Assembly (NCBI GenBank): GCA_038217425.1
Contig: JBBQPM010000001.1
Coordinates: forward strand, 96,338-160,337
Source: JAIEPT01 sp038217425
GTDB lineage: Bacteria > Planctomycetota > Planctomycetia > Gemmatales > Gemmataceae
Length of the DNA: 64,000 nucleotides
Direction: 5' to 3'
A model generated the notes under the pieces. It was given only the letters and a program-made list of their open reading frames with translations. It ran no database searches and was not told where the DNA came from. This document shows, one piece after another, positions 24,298 through 32,028 of this stretch. Position 1 is the first letter of the stretch; every line of letters starts with the position of its first letter. A program made the position numbers and the translations under genes.

Positions 24298-24720
24298 ATG
24301 CCGGAGTTTCCGGAACGCGTGAACGCGGCCGACCTGGAAACCGTGACGCCCGAGTTCGCCGAGTTCATGGCCAAGATCAAGGCCGCGTCCGGTTGGGCCG
24401 AAGACGGAACTCGGCACGTGGTCGACGGCGCGGCGTGCTCGCTCGACGACTTCTATTTTGCAATCCTCCGCGAACTGCCAATCGAGTCGCTCTACGGCGG
24501 CGCCGACTGGGCCGTCGAGCACAAGAGCGGGCAACTCCCGAGCCCGGCCGCATTGCGAGCCGTCGCCGCTCAATGGCAGGCCTGGAACTTCGGCGAGGTC
24601 TGGGGCAAGACCGGACGCCTGCCCGTGGGCACGCCGGCGGGAAGACGCTGGGTCGCCGAGTCGATTGTGGGTAATAACTTGCTGCCCCAACGATGGATCA
24701 AGAAGCCGACGGCAATGTAG
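24298..24720 (+). CDS. Unknown protein of the virion-like block
   Basis: 140 residues from ATG 24298 (AAGGGGG upstream). It is helical: DLETVTPEFAEFMAKIKAAS, CSLDDFYFAILRELPIESLY, AALRAVAAQWQAWNFGEVWG. Trp/Tyr-rich helices of this kind are common in phage accessory proteins; no family is recognised. Last plus-strand gene of the block. Confidence 0.68.
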   Translation: MPEFPERVNAADLETVTPEFAEFMAKIKAASGWAEDGTRHVVDGAACSLDDFYFAILRELPIESLYGGADWAVEHKSGQLPSPAALRAVAAQWQAWNFGEVWGKTGRLPVGTPAGRRWVAESIVGNNLLPQRWIKKPTAM

Positions 24721-24835
24721 GCCAAGCGGGGATAGCGAACGCCCCACCATCAAACCAAGAAGCCGATGAATAGGTGAGGCGCCGAGTAGCCGCTCTGGCC
24801 TAGTCGCCGATAGTGATTCTCTGGACTTACAACTC

Positions 24836-25897
24836 CTACTCAAACGACTTGTTCCATTTTGCAACAGCAGCGTCAAAGTCACATCGTTGAAAGTAGCACT
24901 TTCGCTTGATTGTGGGCGGCGGATCGGTTCCCGGCGGCGAAGTGGCCACTACATCGAAAGTCTCAATTCGCGGCGTTTCTGTATCTACTAATTTGATCGG
25001 AAGTGAAAACTCGACTTTCTTGCCATTGGCGGCCGGGGACGGCATCGCAATGTTCAGCCTCGTAGCGTTCGCGAGCGGCCTGGGTGCAAGGAAGGTGAAG
25101 ATTCTGTGTTCCTTCGGTTCAATAGCTCCGATCCGCTTGGGTTTATCGATGCCTTTCGCGTTATTATACGGGCCACTCTGCAAGGACATATACCCATATT
25201 CACTAATCGATTTGTACTTGTTGCTAAACTCGTCTGTAATCGAAAGCTCATCCTTATACTTTCCGGAAAAAACCTCAGACAAATCTGGCTCTCCTCGCAG
25301 CGGGACAAGCCTGGTGTCGCTTGGATTCTCGACAGTTAACCAAATCTTGACCCACATGATCGAATTGATATCCGATACGAATTCCTCGATCATCAGTACT
25401 CCCACAATGAGCCCACCGCTCTCCTGCACAGCATTGGCGCTCTTGACCGCTTCTTTTGCCTTTTCAGTTTCCGACTTACCGATGCTCGCGATCCAGGGAA
25501 CAAAACATACCCCCAGCCACAATAACAGGCACAGAGCAGACGCCCCAACGGCTATCGTAAGTCGCTTTCGCCACGGCCCCCGAACCGATGAGGCTGACGG
25601 CGTAACTATTGGGCCTGAGGTTGATGGCGGAACAAGCTTGCCGACGGGAATCGGAACCTTCGGCGATCCAGGAGGATCGAATGCGGCAATGGGATAGCCG
25701 TGGGAGCCGATAGGGATCTCCGGTAGTTCGCCCGAACGCAGCGGCACCGGCTCGATCGTACCGAGGACGGTCTTGTTCGCTGGCGGCGAAGGAACCTGAA
25801 GTCTCTGCCCGCATTTCGTGCAATTGAACTTGGCGCCCGCATTGACGGGTTTCGCATCGAACGCGGTTTTGCACGCTGGGCACGAAAAGCGGATCAT
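24836..25897 (-). CDS. Zinc-ribbon membrane protein with large outer domain
   Basis: 353 residues from ATG 25897 (AAGGAG upstream). An MJ0042/FmdB-like zinc ribbon (FSCPACKTAFDA, FNCTKCGQRLQV) at residues 4-33 precedes a Pro-rich linker. A transmembrane helix (LTIAVGASALCLLLWLGVCF) follows at about 112-131. The outer domain of 220 residues is beta-rich (IWLTVENPSDTRLVPLRGEP and later). The layout ribbon-linker-TM-extracytoplasmic domain is typical of planctomycete proteins of unknown role. It may be cargo rather than an element-maintenance gene. Confidence 0.8.
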   Translation of the reverse strand: MIRFSCPACKTAFDAKPVNAGAKFNCTKCGQRLQVPSPPANKTVLGTIEPVPLRSGELPEIPIGSHGYPIAAFDPPGSPKVPIPVGKLVPPSTSGPIVTPSASSVRGPWRKRLTIAVGASALCLLLWLGVCFVPWIASIGKSETEKAKEAVKSANAVQESGGLIVGVLMIEEFVSDINSIMWVKIWLTVENPSDTRLVPLRGEPDLSEVFSGKYKDELSITDEFSNKYKSISEYGYMSLQSGPYNNAKGIDKPKRIGAIEPKEHRIFTFLAPRPLANATRLNIAMPSPAANGKKVEFSLPIKLVDTETPRIETFDVVATSPPGTDPPPTIKRKCYFQRCDFDAAVAKWNKSFE

Positions 25898-26177
25898 GGG
25901 CGGACTCCTTACCGAAAATCCTAAGGCAGGGATGCCGCCGATGCAAGCGATTTCGGTTCGCGAAGAGTGTTCCGGACCGATCGTGCTGGGCAATTCATCT
26001 TGCGGTCAGATATCGCATCCAGCTATGGATTAGCATGCACTTCGGTTCGGCGGCCACGCTGGGAGTCGCAAAGCCGCAATCGGCCGACGATGTCCCGAGA
26101 TCCCAGGTGTGAAATCCGCCCTATTGCGTCTGCTCCGCCCTATGGTAGCATTTGTTCACATCATGGAGGGCGAACGG

Positions 26178-26480
26178 ATGGACCTCGAACCCTGGCAAGC
26201 CGGGATCGTGCACAAGAAACTCTTCCCGGGACTGAACTACCTCCTTCGGCTTCGTGATCGTCTGGCGAAGGTGGCGGCACCCGATGACCCGCTGCTCCAG
26301 ATGGTGCGGGACGCCTACGACGCTTCTTGGCGTCTCTCGCTCGAGATGCATTACCGATCGTGCGCTCACGGCGTCGGCAAAGAGTCGGTAAAGACGCAGA
26401 CTGATCAGGCTCCTCCGGCAGAGCCGCTCGGCGACTTCACACAGCCCGAGGCCTCGGGCGTCAGCCTGGAGTCGCCTTGA
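26178..26480 (+). CDS. Small protein, paralogue of the 19606 gene
   Basis: 100 residues from ATG 26178 (GGAGGGCG upstream). MDLEPWQAGIVHKKLFPGLN, YLLRLRDRL, DPLLQMVRDAYDASWRL and EMHYRSC match the 75-residue product at 19606-19379 closely; this copy has an extra 25-residue Pro/Glu-rich tail. The two copies lie in opposite orientation 6.6 kb apart. Function unknown. Confidence 0.77.
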   Translation: MDLEPWQAGIVHKKLFPGLNYLLRLRDRLAKVAAPDDPLLQMVRDAYDASWRLSLEMHYRSCAHGVGKESVKTQTDQAPPAEPLGDFTQPEASGVSLESP

Positions 26481-26541
26481 CCTTGCCTGGGTAGAATTGA
26501 AGGGAAGGGGATCGGTCCTTTGCCTTTGATGTGGAGTTGTC

Positions 26542-26745
26542 GTGCGCGCCATTTGTGATTCACTTTTGGTTCTTGCTGGAGTGATTATCGGGGCCGTCAT
26601 GGGCGAGGTTGTAGGCCATGCGAGCGGTTTTGCCACTGGGCGGTTGGGGATGGCAGCAGGGCTGCTATGTGTAGTTGCAGGAAGCGCAATTGGCTGCCTG
26701 GCAGGGATCAAACTTGTGCAGCGTGTCCGCTGGCGAAGGGACTGA
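26542..26745 (+). CDS. Small Gly-rich membrane protein
   Basis: 67 residues from GTG 26542. Two hydrophobic helices (ICDSLLVLAGVIIGAVMGEV and MAAGLLCVVAGSAIGCLAGI) with GxxxG spacing form a helical hairpin, with basic residues at the C-terminus (QRVRWRRD) placing it inside. Glycine-zipper proteins of this size include phage lysis and superinfection proteins as well as many of unknown role; I do not assign one. Confidence 0.65.
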   Translation: MRAICDSLLVLAGVIIGAVMGEVVGHASGFATGRLGMAAGLLCVVAGSAIGCLAGIKLVQRVRWRRD

Positions 26746-26852
26746 CCGCGCGCCGATTGACGCCCCTGGGCCTGCTTCGCCACGCCCTTCGCAGGGCCGC
26801 CACGCCGGGCCCCGCCAGGTTGGCGACCTTCATAAAGCCCGAGGCCTGGGCG

Positions 26853-27212
26853 TTAGCCTGGAGCAGCCTGTGCGTCGCGGGGCGTGGTTTCGTTGGCCCA
26901 TTCCTTGAGCCGATCAACAGGGTAGAGTACCCGCTCGCCGATTTTCTTGAAAGGCAAGCCGCCGGATTGGCGAAGCCGGAACAACGTCCGCTCCGACACC
27001 CCCAGCCGCTCGCAGGCTTCCTTCGTCGTCAGCAGGATCTTGTCGCTCGCCGCTTCTCCTTCGCCCGCTGGCTTCGCTGTTCCGATGGCCTGAACCTGCG
27101 GCAATGGCCTCGCGCTCTCGTACGCTCTCGCCAACTCCTCTGACGCAGTAGCGAGGCGTCGGCAAGCCTCAGGGACAGAGAGGACTCCTTCGCCCAGTTT
27201 ATCTTTCGGCAT
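26853..27212 (-). CDS. HTH_17 excisionase-family DNA-binding protein
   Basis: 119 residues from ATG 27212 (AAAGGA upstream). The N-terminal helix (SVPEACRRLATASEELARAY) is followed by a winged HTH: KILLTTKEACERLGVSERTL, then LPFKKIGERVLYPVDRLKEW. This is the Xis/AlpA pattern. It lies downstream of the XRE repressor gene on the same strand, as in phage control regions, so it may be an excisionase or antirepressor-type regulator. Confidence 0.8.
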   Translation of the reverse strand: MPKDKLGEGVLSVPEACRRLATASEELARAYESARPLPQVQAIGTAKPAGEGEAASDKILLTTKEACERLGVSERTLFRLRQSGGLPFKKIGERVLYPVDRLKEWANETTPRDAQAAPG

Positions 27213-27324
27213 GACGCGTCCTTTGGGCACGAAAAAGGGATGCAACGCATCCCTGGCGCGACGCGATTTCTGGCCCGGGTTTCCGGACTCAAGTTGCGTT
27301 CGCGGTGTGCAGATTCGTTGGGAC

Positions 27325-27558
27325 TCACTTCTTTTTCTTCTTTAGTGGCTTCGGAGCCTCCACGAATGCCTTGCAATCGACGCCGAGCGCGTCGGCCAAA
27401 GCTATGACGGCATCCCATGACGGCTTGTTTCGGCTGCTCTCCAAGTGGCTTATGGCCGCTTGGTTCAGGCCAGCTTTGTCTGCGAGTTCTTGCTGAGTCC
27501 ATCCAGCCGCGACGCGAAGCGCTTTCAACTGTTGGGCGAACATATCTGCCTTGTCCAT
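27325..27558 (-). CDS. XRE-family repressor
   Basis: 77 residues from ATG 27558. MFAQQLKALRVAAGWTQQEL followed by ADKAGLNQAAISHLESSRNK is a Cro/C1-type HTH. There is no C-terminal peptidase or dimer domain, so it would not be cleaved by RecA. The end is a run of lysines (PKPLKKKKK). It is divergent from the early operon at 27666, and the region between holds two matching palindromes; it most likely represses that promoter. Confidence 0.85.
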   Translation of the reverse strand: MDKADMFAQQLKALRVAAGWTQQELADKAGLNQAAISHLESSRNKPSWDAVIALADALGVDCKAFVEAPKPLKKKKK

Positions 27559-27579
27559 GGGAATAAATTCCGAGAAAAT

Positions 27580-27621
27580 ATTACAGTTGTAATTGACAAA
27601 AATTACACCTGTAATTAGAAT
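27580..27621 (+). promoter_or_regulatory. Early promoter with two tandem repressor operators
   Basis: ATTACAGTTGTAAT (27580-27593) and ATTACACCTGTAAT (27602-27615) are 14-bp palindromes with arms ATTACA/TGTAAT, centres 22 bp apart (two helix turns). TTGACA (27593-27598) and TAGAAT (27616-27621) with a 17-base spacer form an almost perfect sigma-70 promoter reading to the 27666 operon. One operator overlaps the -35 box edge and the other fills the spacer, so binding would block RNA polymerase. Confidence 0.8.
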
Positions 27622-27665
27622 CGTACAGGACGGGAGTGAGACTGTCAACTTCAAGAGGCCCTGCC

Positions 27666-28301
27666 ATGCAAGCGATCCTCGACATCCTGAGCAACCCGCG
27701 AACCGGGCCCGCGGTTCGCAAGGTTCGCCGCCTGCTCGGGGCCATGACGCTCGCCCAAATCCATGCCTTCAAGCGTTTGCTGGGGCTCAAAGCCTCGGCG
27801 CCGCGCAAGACGCTGCTGATCGACAAGCTCCTCTCTCGCCTGCCCTTCGCGGCCTCGGCGGCGGCCACGTTCCAGATGGCCGAACCGGCCGGGCCGAAGG
27901 TCTGCGTCTACGCCGCCTTCGGCATCGAGGACCATTCGCAAGAGATCCTCCGCAACCGCAAGCATGACTTGCCCCGGGCGATTGCGTTCGAGCGGCGGAC
28001 TGGCTGCAGCTGGATTGAAGCCGCCCTCGGCGTGCTCAGCAACCTCGACTCGAACCTCCGCGGGCTCAGCGCCGAAGCCCGCTGGGAGATGCTGACTCAA
28101 GGGAAGGTCTGGCACACGATCGCCCCGCTACTCGCCTCGGAAGGCTTTCGCCACGATTTCGGCTCCATGACCCTGGTGCAACTGCAGCGAATCGTCAAGG
28201 TCATGCAGGACATGCCCTTTCCGGTGGGCACGCGGCGCCTGCTGTCGCACGTGCCGGCCCGCCAACTTCGCCGGGCGCTTGGCTTCACCCTGGCCGTTTA
28301 A
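27666..28301 (+). CDS. Unknown protein, first gene of the early operon
   Basis: 211 residues from ATG 27666 (AAGAGG upstream). The N-terminal LGAMTLAQIHAFKRLLGLKA and LLIDKLLSRL resemble a SAP-like DNA-binding helix pair. The centre (CVYAAFGIEDHSQEILRNRK) is beta/alpha and the C-terminal part helical (SMTLVQLQRIVKVMQDM), again SAP-like. It is the first gene under the repressed promoter. Early phage genes of this sort often serve in DNA metabolism or host takeover; no family is recognised. Confidence 0.75.
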   Translation: MQAILDILSNPRTGPAVRKVRRLLGAMTLAQIHAFKRLLGLKASAPRKTLLIDKLLSRLPFAASAAATFQMAEPAGPKVCVYAAFGIEDHSQEILRNRKHDLPRAIAFERRTGCSWIEAALGVLSNLDSNLRGLSAEARWEMLTQGKVWHTIAPLLASEGFRHDFGSMTLVQLQRIVKVMQDMPFPVGTRRLLSHVPARQLRRALGFTLAV

Positions 28302-28312
28302 CGAGGACTTCC

Positions 28313-28552
28313 ATGAGCAAGAACCGAACCTGCCCGAAGTGCGGCAAATTGACCCTCTACCACGCGAACGGCCTGTACGAGTGCCCGGTACCCGCGGAAG
28401 TGACCGACGCCCTCAGGGCCTTCAAGGCCAGGCGGGGCGTCTGCTGGAAGTACAAGTTGCGCGTCCTGTGGGCGAGCGGCGCCGACGAAGACCTATTGGG
28501 TCAGGCCAGAAACATGATGGGCCCCGACGGCATCGGCAAGATCAAACTGTAG
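28313..28552 (+). CDS. Small zinc-ribbon protein
   Basis: 79 residues. CPKCGKLTLYHANGLYEC is a zinc-ribbon start (CxxC, then a lone Cys). A helix (LRAFKARRGVCWKYKLRVLW) and DEDLLGQARNMMGPDGIGKI follow. It lies 11 bases after the previous gene in the early operon. Possibly a nucleic-acid-binding accessory protein. Confidence 0.7.
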   Translation: MSKNRTCPKCGKLTLYHANGLYECPVPAEVTDALRAFKARRGVCWKYKLRVLWASGADEDLLGQARNMMGPDGIGKIKL

Positions 28553-28587
28553 ACGACAGACCCCCAACCTTTCTCAGGAGCCTCGTC

Positions 28588-28983
28588 ATGACTCACCAGG
28601 AAACGTTCAACCTTTGTGCGTCGCACCTGCTCAGGCAGGGCGTCCCGTCGATAATCGGGAAGCGGTTTCGCTACCGCGGGCCGAAAGGCCGCAAGTGCCC
28701 TGCGGGCGCCCTCATCCCGGACAAGGATTACAAGAAGAACCTCGAGGGTCTCGACGCCGGCTGCAAGAAGGTGGCGAAGATTCTCGAGAAGCTCGAGCAC
28801 AACGTCCGACTCGTGGCGGTCTTCCAAGAGATTCACGACACCATGGAGCCTGACGAATGGCGCGTGGCGATTCGCTGCCTGGCGAACGGCTGGCGCCTGT
28901 CCGACGCCGTCCTGGAGTCCGCGCCGAGGATACGGCGAACGCACAAAGTCCGACCCGTCCCGATGCGAACCCGACCCTATTAA
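28588..28983 (+). CDS. Phage-type early protein, tandem paralogue 1
   Basis: 131 residues from ATG 28588 (CAGGAG upstream). QETFNLCASHLLRQGVPSII then FRYRGPKGRKCPAGALIPDK is a pattern known from many phages, where it reads 'HLL.Q...S...C.YR...G.KCA.G.LIPD..Y'. It is repeated in the next gene. The function of this family is unknown. Cys and Tyr positions in the core suggest a small folded domain. Confidence 0.75.
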   Translation: MTHQETFNLCASHLLRQGVPSIIGKRFRYRGPKGRKCPAGALIPDKDYKKNLEGLDAGCKKVAKILEKLEHNVRLVAVFQEIHDTMEPDEWRVAIRCLANGWRLSDAVLESAPRIRRTHKVRPVPMRTRPY

Positions 28984-29011
28984 CCCCAACCCAGAAACAA
29001 GGAGCCTCCCC

Positions 29012-29458
29012 ATGACTCTGCAAGAAACGTTTGACCTGTGCGCCGCGCACATGCTGAAACATCGCTGCGTATCCATCATCGGAAAGACCTGCCGCTATCG
29101 CGGCCCGCGGGGACGCAAGTGCCCGGCCGGAGCCCTGATCCCCGACAAATACTACCGCAAGGACATGGAGGGCCTTTACGTCAATCGCCTGAGAGTGGCC
29201 AATGTGCTCACGAAGCTCGGGCACGACGTCGACCTGGTGCTTGCCTTTCAGCAGATCCACGACAAGTGCGAGACGGAGGAGTGGACGCAGCAAATCTGGT
29301 GGCTGGCGAACGAGTGGGGCCTTTCCCCTGCGGTTCTGCCGAGCAAGGATCGCCTGTTCCTGGCCCCCTGGCCGAAGCACACGGCCGACCTGCTGGCGCT
29401 GCCGCCGGTGTTCGCGACGAAGCCCGAGGGCGCCGCCTCGGCCCGACAAACCGCCTGA
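29012..29458 (+). CDS. Phage-type early protein, tandem paralogue 2
   Basis: 148 residues from ATG 29012 (AAGGAG upstream). LQETFDLCAAHMLKHRCVSI then CRYRGPRGRKCPAGALIPDK matches the previous gene over the first 110 residues; the C-terminus (SKDRLFLAPWPKHTADLLAL) differs. The tandem copies share the same 5' region (CAAGAAACGTTTGACC-like), so a recent duplication is likely. Function unknown. Confidence 0.75.
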   Translation: MTLQETFDLCAAHMLKHRCVSIIGKTCRYRGPRGRKCPAGALIPDKYYRKDMEGLYVNRLRVANVLTKLGHDVDLVLAFQQIHDKCETEEWTQQIWWLANEWGLSPAVLPSKDRLFLAPWPKHTADLLALPPVFATKPEGAASARQTA

Positions 29459-29504
29459 CCCGCAATCCAACCATCCCCAACATCACAAACAAGGAGAGTA
29501 GGCC

Positions 29505-29948
29505 ATGGCAGCAACCCGAATCAAGACGCAGCCGGGCGCGAAGCCGTTCGCAAGGGCCAGGCTCGACGCCGATGAACTGAACGCCCGAGCGAAGCAGGGA
29601 GCCCAAGAATTCGAGCTTCGGTTGAGAGCCGACAGGCGGAAGAAGCACCAGGGCGAGGAACGATGGGCCGCAATCCGACAGCTCTTGGCCGGCATCCTGG
29701 AAGAGATCTGCGGCGACGGCAACCCCGGCGGACTGGCCGACATCATCCAGTCTGGCCCTTGGGAGGTCGATGAGATCGCGGCCTATTACGGCGCTGGCGC
29801 GCTCAAAGACTTCATCCTCGCGGTCAAGAAGTGCTTCCATGGCCCCGACGAGCTGTACACGGTCGACACGCTCGACCGGTTCAACCGGCTGGACGATGCA
29901 GCGGACTTCCTCTGGGACCATCGGCGCCGCCACGTTTTGGGGGTCTAA
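29505..29948 (+). CDS. Unknown early protein
   Basis: 147 residues from ATG 29505 (AAGGAG upstream). A basic N-terminus precedes a helical region (QEFELRLRADRRKKHQGEER) and a domain with YYGAGALKDFILAVKKCFHG and DTLDRFNRLDDAADFLWDHR. It ends directly on the start of the next gene (TAA-ATG). The tight link to the initiator gene suggests a replication-accessory role. Confidence 0.68.
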   Translation: MAATRIKTQPGAKPFARARLDADELNARAKQGAQEFELRLRADRRKKHQGEERWAAIRQLLAGILEEICGDGNPGGLADIIQSGPWEVDEIAAYYGAGALKDFILAVKKCFHGPDELYTVDTLDRFNRLDDAADFLWDHRRRHVLGV

Positions 29949-30716
29949 ATGCCTTCCAGGCTATTGAGAGACGGGATTCTGGACAGCGAACGCGTCTGCT
30001 CGCTGAGTTGGCTTGCGGAGCTTTTCTACCGCAGGTTGATGTCGGTGGTGGACGACTTCGGACGGTTCGACGGCCGCCCGAGCATGCTGAAGAGTCGAGC
30101 GTACCCTTTACAAACGGATCGCGTGCGTGAGGCCGACATTTCCCGCTGGCTCGCCGAGTGCGAAAAGGCCGGATTGATCGCTCTCTACGAAGCGAACGGC
30201 AAGCCGTACGTCGTACTTTTCAGGCTCGGCAAGCCGCGGGCCGAAGCGTCAAAGTTCCCTGCCCCTCCCCTGAGCGTCAAGGATGCCGTTCGCGAAAGCA
30301 GCGGCGCGCAGGCGCCCGCAGATGAAAACAGATGCGCGCAGGCGCCCTCGTATTCGGATTCGGGTTCGAGGTCGAATGCGGATTCGGGTTCGGATTCGGG
30401 GGCGGCGCCGCCCGGCGGCGACACACACAACCCGAAATCGGGGTTTGCCCCGCCCAGCGTCGCCGAGGTGCGGGCTTTCTGCGCCGAGCGCGGCAACACC
30501 CTCGATCCCGAGGCGTTCGTGGCCCACTACGAGAGCAAGGGCTGGATCGTGGGCAAGAACCGCATGCGGAACTGGCAAGCCGCCGTTGTGACCTGGGAGA
30601 AGAACCAGGGCAAGTTCGCCCACAAGTCGCCGCGGGCGGGTTCCGCTGGAAGGTACGACCCGCTCCGGGAGTTTATCGCCCAAGGGGCAGAGGAGGCGGC
30701 ACGTGACGCGGGATGA
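29949..30716 (+). CDS. Second phage-type replication initiator-like protein
   Basis: 255 residues. The N-terminal winged-helix region (LSWLAELFYRRLMSVVDDFG, RFDGRPSMLKSRAYPL, WLAECEKAGLIALYEANGKP) has the layout of the 10844-11812 protein. A Ser/Asp/Gly linker (about 136-152) encoded by imperfect six-base repeats follows. The C-terminal domain has PSVAEVRAFCAERGNTLDPE, EAFVAHYESKGWIVGKN and NWQAAVVTWEKN, as in phage replisome organisers. It overlaps the loader gene by 14 bases. Confidence 0.78.
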   Translation: MPSRLLRDGILDSERVCSLSWLAELFYRRLMSVVDDFGRFDGRPSMLKSRAYPLQTDRVREADISRWLAECEKAGLIALYEANGKPYVVLFRLGKPRAEASKFPAPPLSVKDAVRESSGAQAPADENRCAQAPSYSDSGSRSNADSGSDSGAAPPGGDTHNPKSGFAPPSVAEVRAFCAERGNTLDPEAFVAHYESKGWIVGKNRMRNWQAAVVTWEKNQGKFAHKSPRAGSAGRYDPLREFIAQGAEEAARDAG

Positions 30717-31296
30717 GTTCGCTGTGATCATCGCCTACCTTGCGGACGGGGTGCAGAAGCCCGTTCCCACGAAGGAGACCGCCAACGTTTACTTCCGCCT
30801 CCTGGGCGACTTGCCCGCCGAGGTGCTCCAGGTGGCAGCCGACCGCGTGCTCTTGGAGCACAAGTGGGCGACCTTCCCCACGATTGCGGAGCTGCGGACG
30901 GCTGCGGCGGAGAGCCAGCGCGGTTGGCTCAACGAGGGGTCCGCCGCGGAGGCATGGGAGATCGCCTGGGCGGCCGCGGGCAGGATCGATCCCGACATCC
31001 CGGGTTCCGAGGAGCGTCACATGGCCGGGGTGCCCGAGGCGGTGGCCAGAACCATGCGGGCCTTCGGGATCGTCGATCTGTGCGCCAGCCAGAGTCCGAT
31101 CGGCGTGCTCCGCGGGCAGTTCATGACGATCTTCGGCCAGTTGGCGGCGAAGGCGAAGCGCGAGGCCCTGCTGCCGGAGCGGGTCAAGGCGATCGTCGCG
31201 GAGATCGGCAAGAAATGGGTTTGCGAGCAGGGGCCGGCGAAGGGGATCGAGCAGGAAGGCGGGCCCGCCCGCCTGACGGCGGCAAAGTCGTCATAA
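30703..31296 (+). CDS. Helicase loader, phage G40P-type
   Basis: 197 residues from GTG 30703 (AGGAGG upstream). MTRDEFAVIIAYLADGVQKP, VYFRLLGDLPAEVLQVAADR and WATFPTIAELRTAA match the N-terminal layout of 'loader and inhibitor of phage G40P helicase'. The C-terminal half (VARTMRAFGIVDLC, RGQFMTIFGQLAAKAKREAL) is helical, ending EQGPAKGIEQEG. It would load DnaB on the origin, with the element's own DnaB (9426) or the host's as partner. The helicase itself is 20 kb away on the other arm. Confidence 0.8.
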   Translation: MTRDEFAVIIAYLADGVQKPVPTKETANVYFRLLGDLPAEVLQVAADRVLLEHKWATFPTIAELRTAAAESQRGWLNEGSAAEAWEIAWAAAGRIDPDIPGSEERHMAGVPEAVARTMRAFGIVDLCASQSPIGVLRGQFMTIFGQLAAKAKREALLPERVKAIVAEIGKKWVCEQGPAKGIEQEGGPARLTAAKSS

Positions 31297-31442
31297 CCGG
31301 AACGCTTTGCCCGAAAACCCCAGATTTTGTGTCGCCTTGGCCTTGCTCGATCGCGATCACCGGCAAAGGCTATTGCGGAAGCGGCTCCGTGATCGACGAA
31401 ACTCGACCTTCCATTTTCTCGAGACAAGAAAGGTTTCCCGTC

Positions 31443-31778
31443 ATGTCAGCTTTGCCAAAACTGATGATCGAGCCAAGAAAGTCCACGCCGCGGCTGCGTC
31501 TGAGTCAGACTTTACGTGCCCTGATCGAGGCGATACAGGAGATTGCCTCGACGCTGGAATACGACTTTGAACCGCCCGTCGAGCGGGCGCCGCCGACGCG
31601 GTTTGAGTCGCCGATGCACGCAGCGATCTACGAGGCGGCGACGGGATCGCCGATGTCGACGAAGTCCCTGGCGAGACGTGCGGGGTATCCGTGGCATTCG
31701 ATGTTTCGGCAGGCGGTCGCGGACTTGGTGCGGTCTGGGCTGTTGGCCAGGGTGCCGGAGGGGGTTAAGCGGGCGTGA
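31443..31778 (+). CDS. Winged-helix-like small protein
   Basis: 111 residues from ATG 31443 (AAAGG upstream). The C-terminal 60 residues (SPMHAAIYEAATGSPMSTKS, then SMFRQAVADLVRSGLLARV) are a clear winged-HTH pattern. The N-terminal 45 residues are a basic/helical lead. It follows a 146-bp gap after the loader gene and could be a late regulator. Confidence 0.68.
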   Translation: MSALPKLMIEPRKSTPRLRLSQTLRALIEAIQEIASTLEYDFEPPVERAPPTRFESPMHAAIYEAATGSPMSTKSLARRAGYPWHSMFRQAVADLVRSGLLARVPEGVKRA

Positions 31779-32028
31779 TCGTCGCGAGCGCGCAGCGGAA
31801 AACGCTCGATGCGCAGCCGACGGCGTAAAGACGGGCTGCGTTGCGAGTCGCCTCCCCATCGTCCGTTTCTGAAAGATTCCCCGCAAAAACGATGGACTGT
31901 CTCCCGACTATCGGCGATATTCGAGGAAATCGACGCACATCTCTCGGGAAAACGCTCAAGCCGATTCGAATCCGCCGCCCCGGGGCACGAACTCAACGTG
32001 AAGGTATTCGGCACTGGGAGGAAGAACC

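Noticed and set aside
27310..27355. CTTTTTCTTCTTT run that could be a terminator tail
   Set aside because: It is the coding sequence for the lysine-rich end of the XRE protein and has no stem before it.
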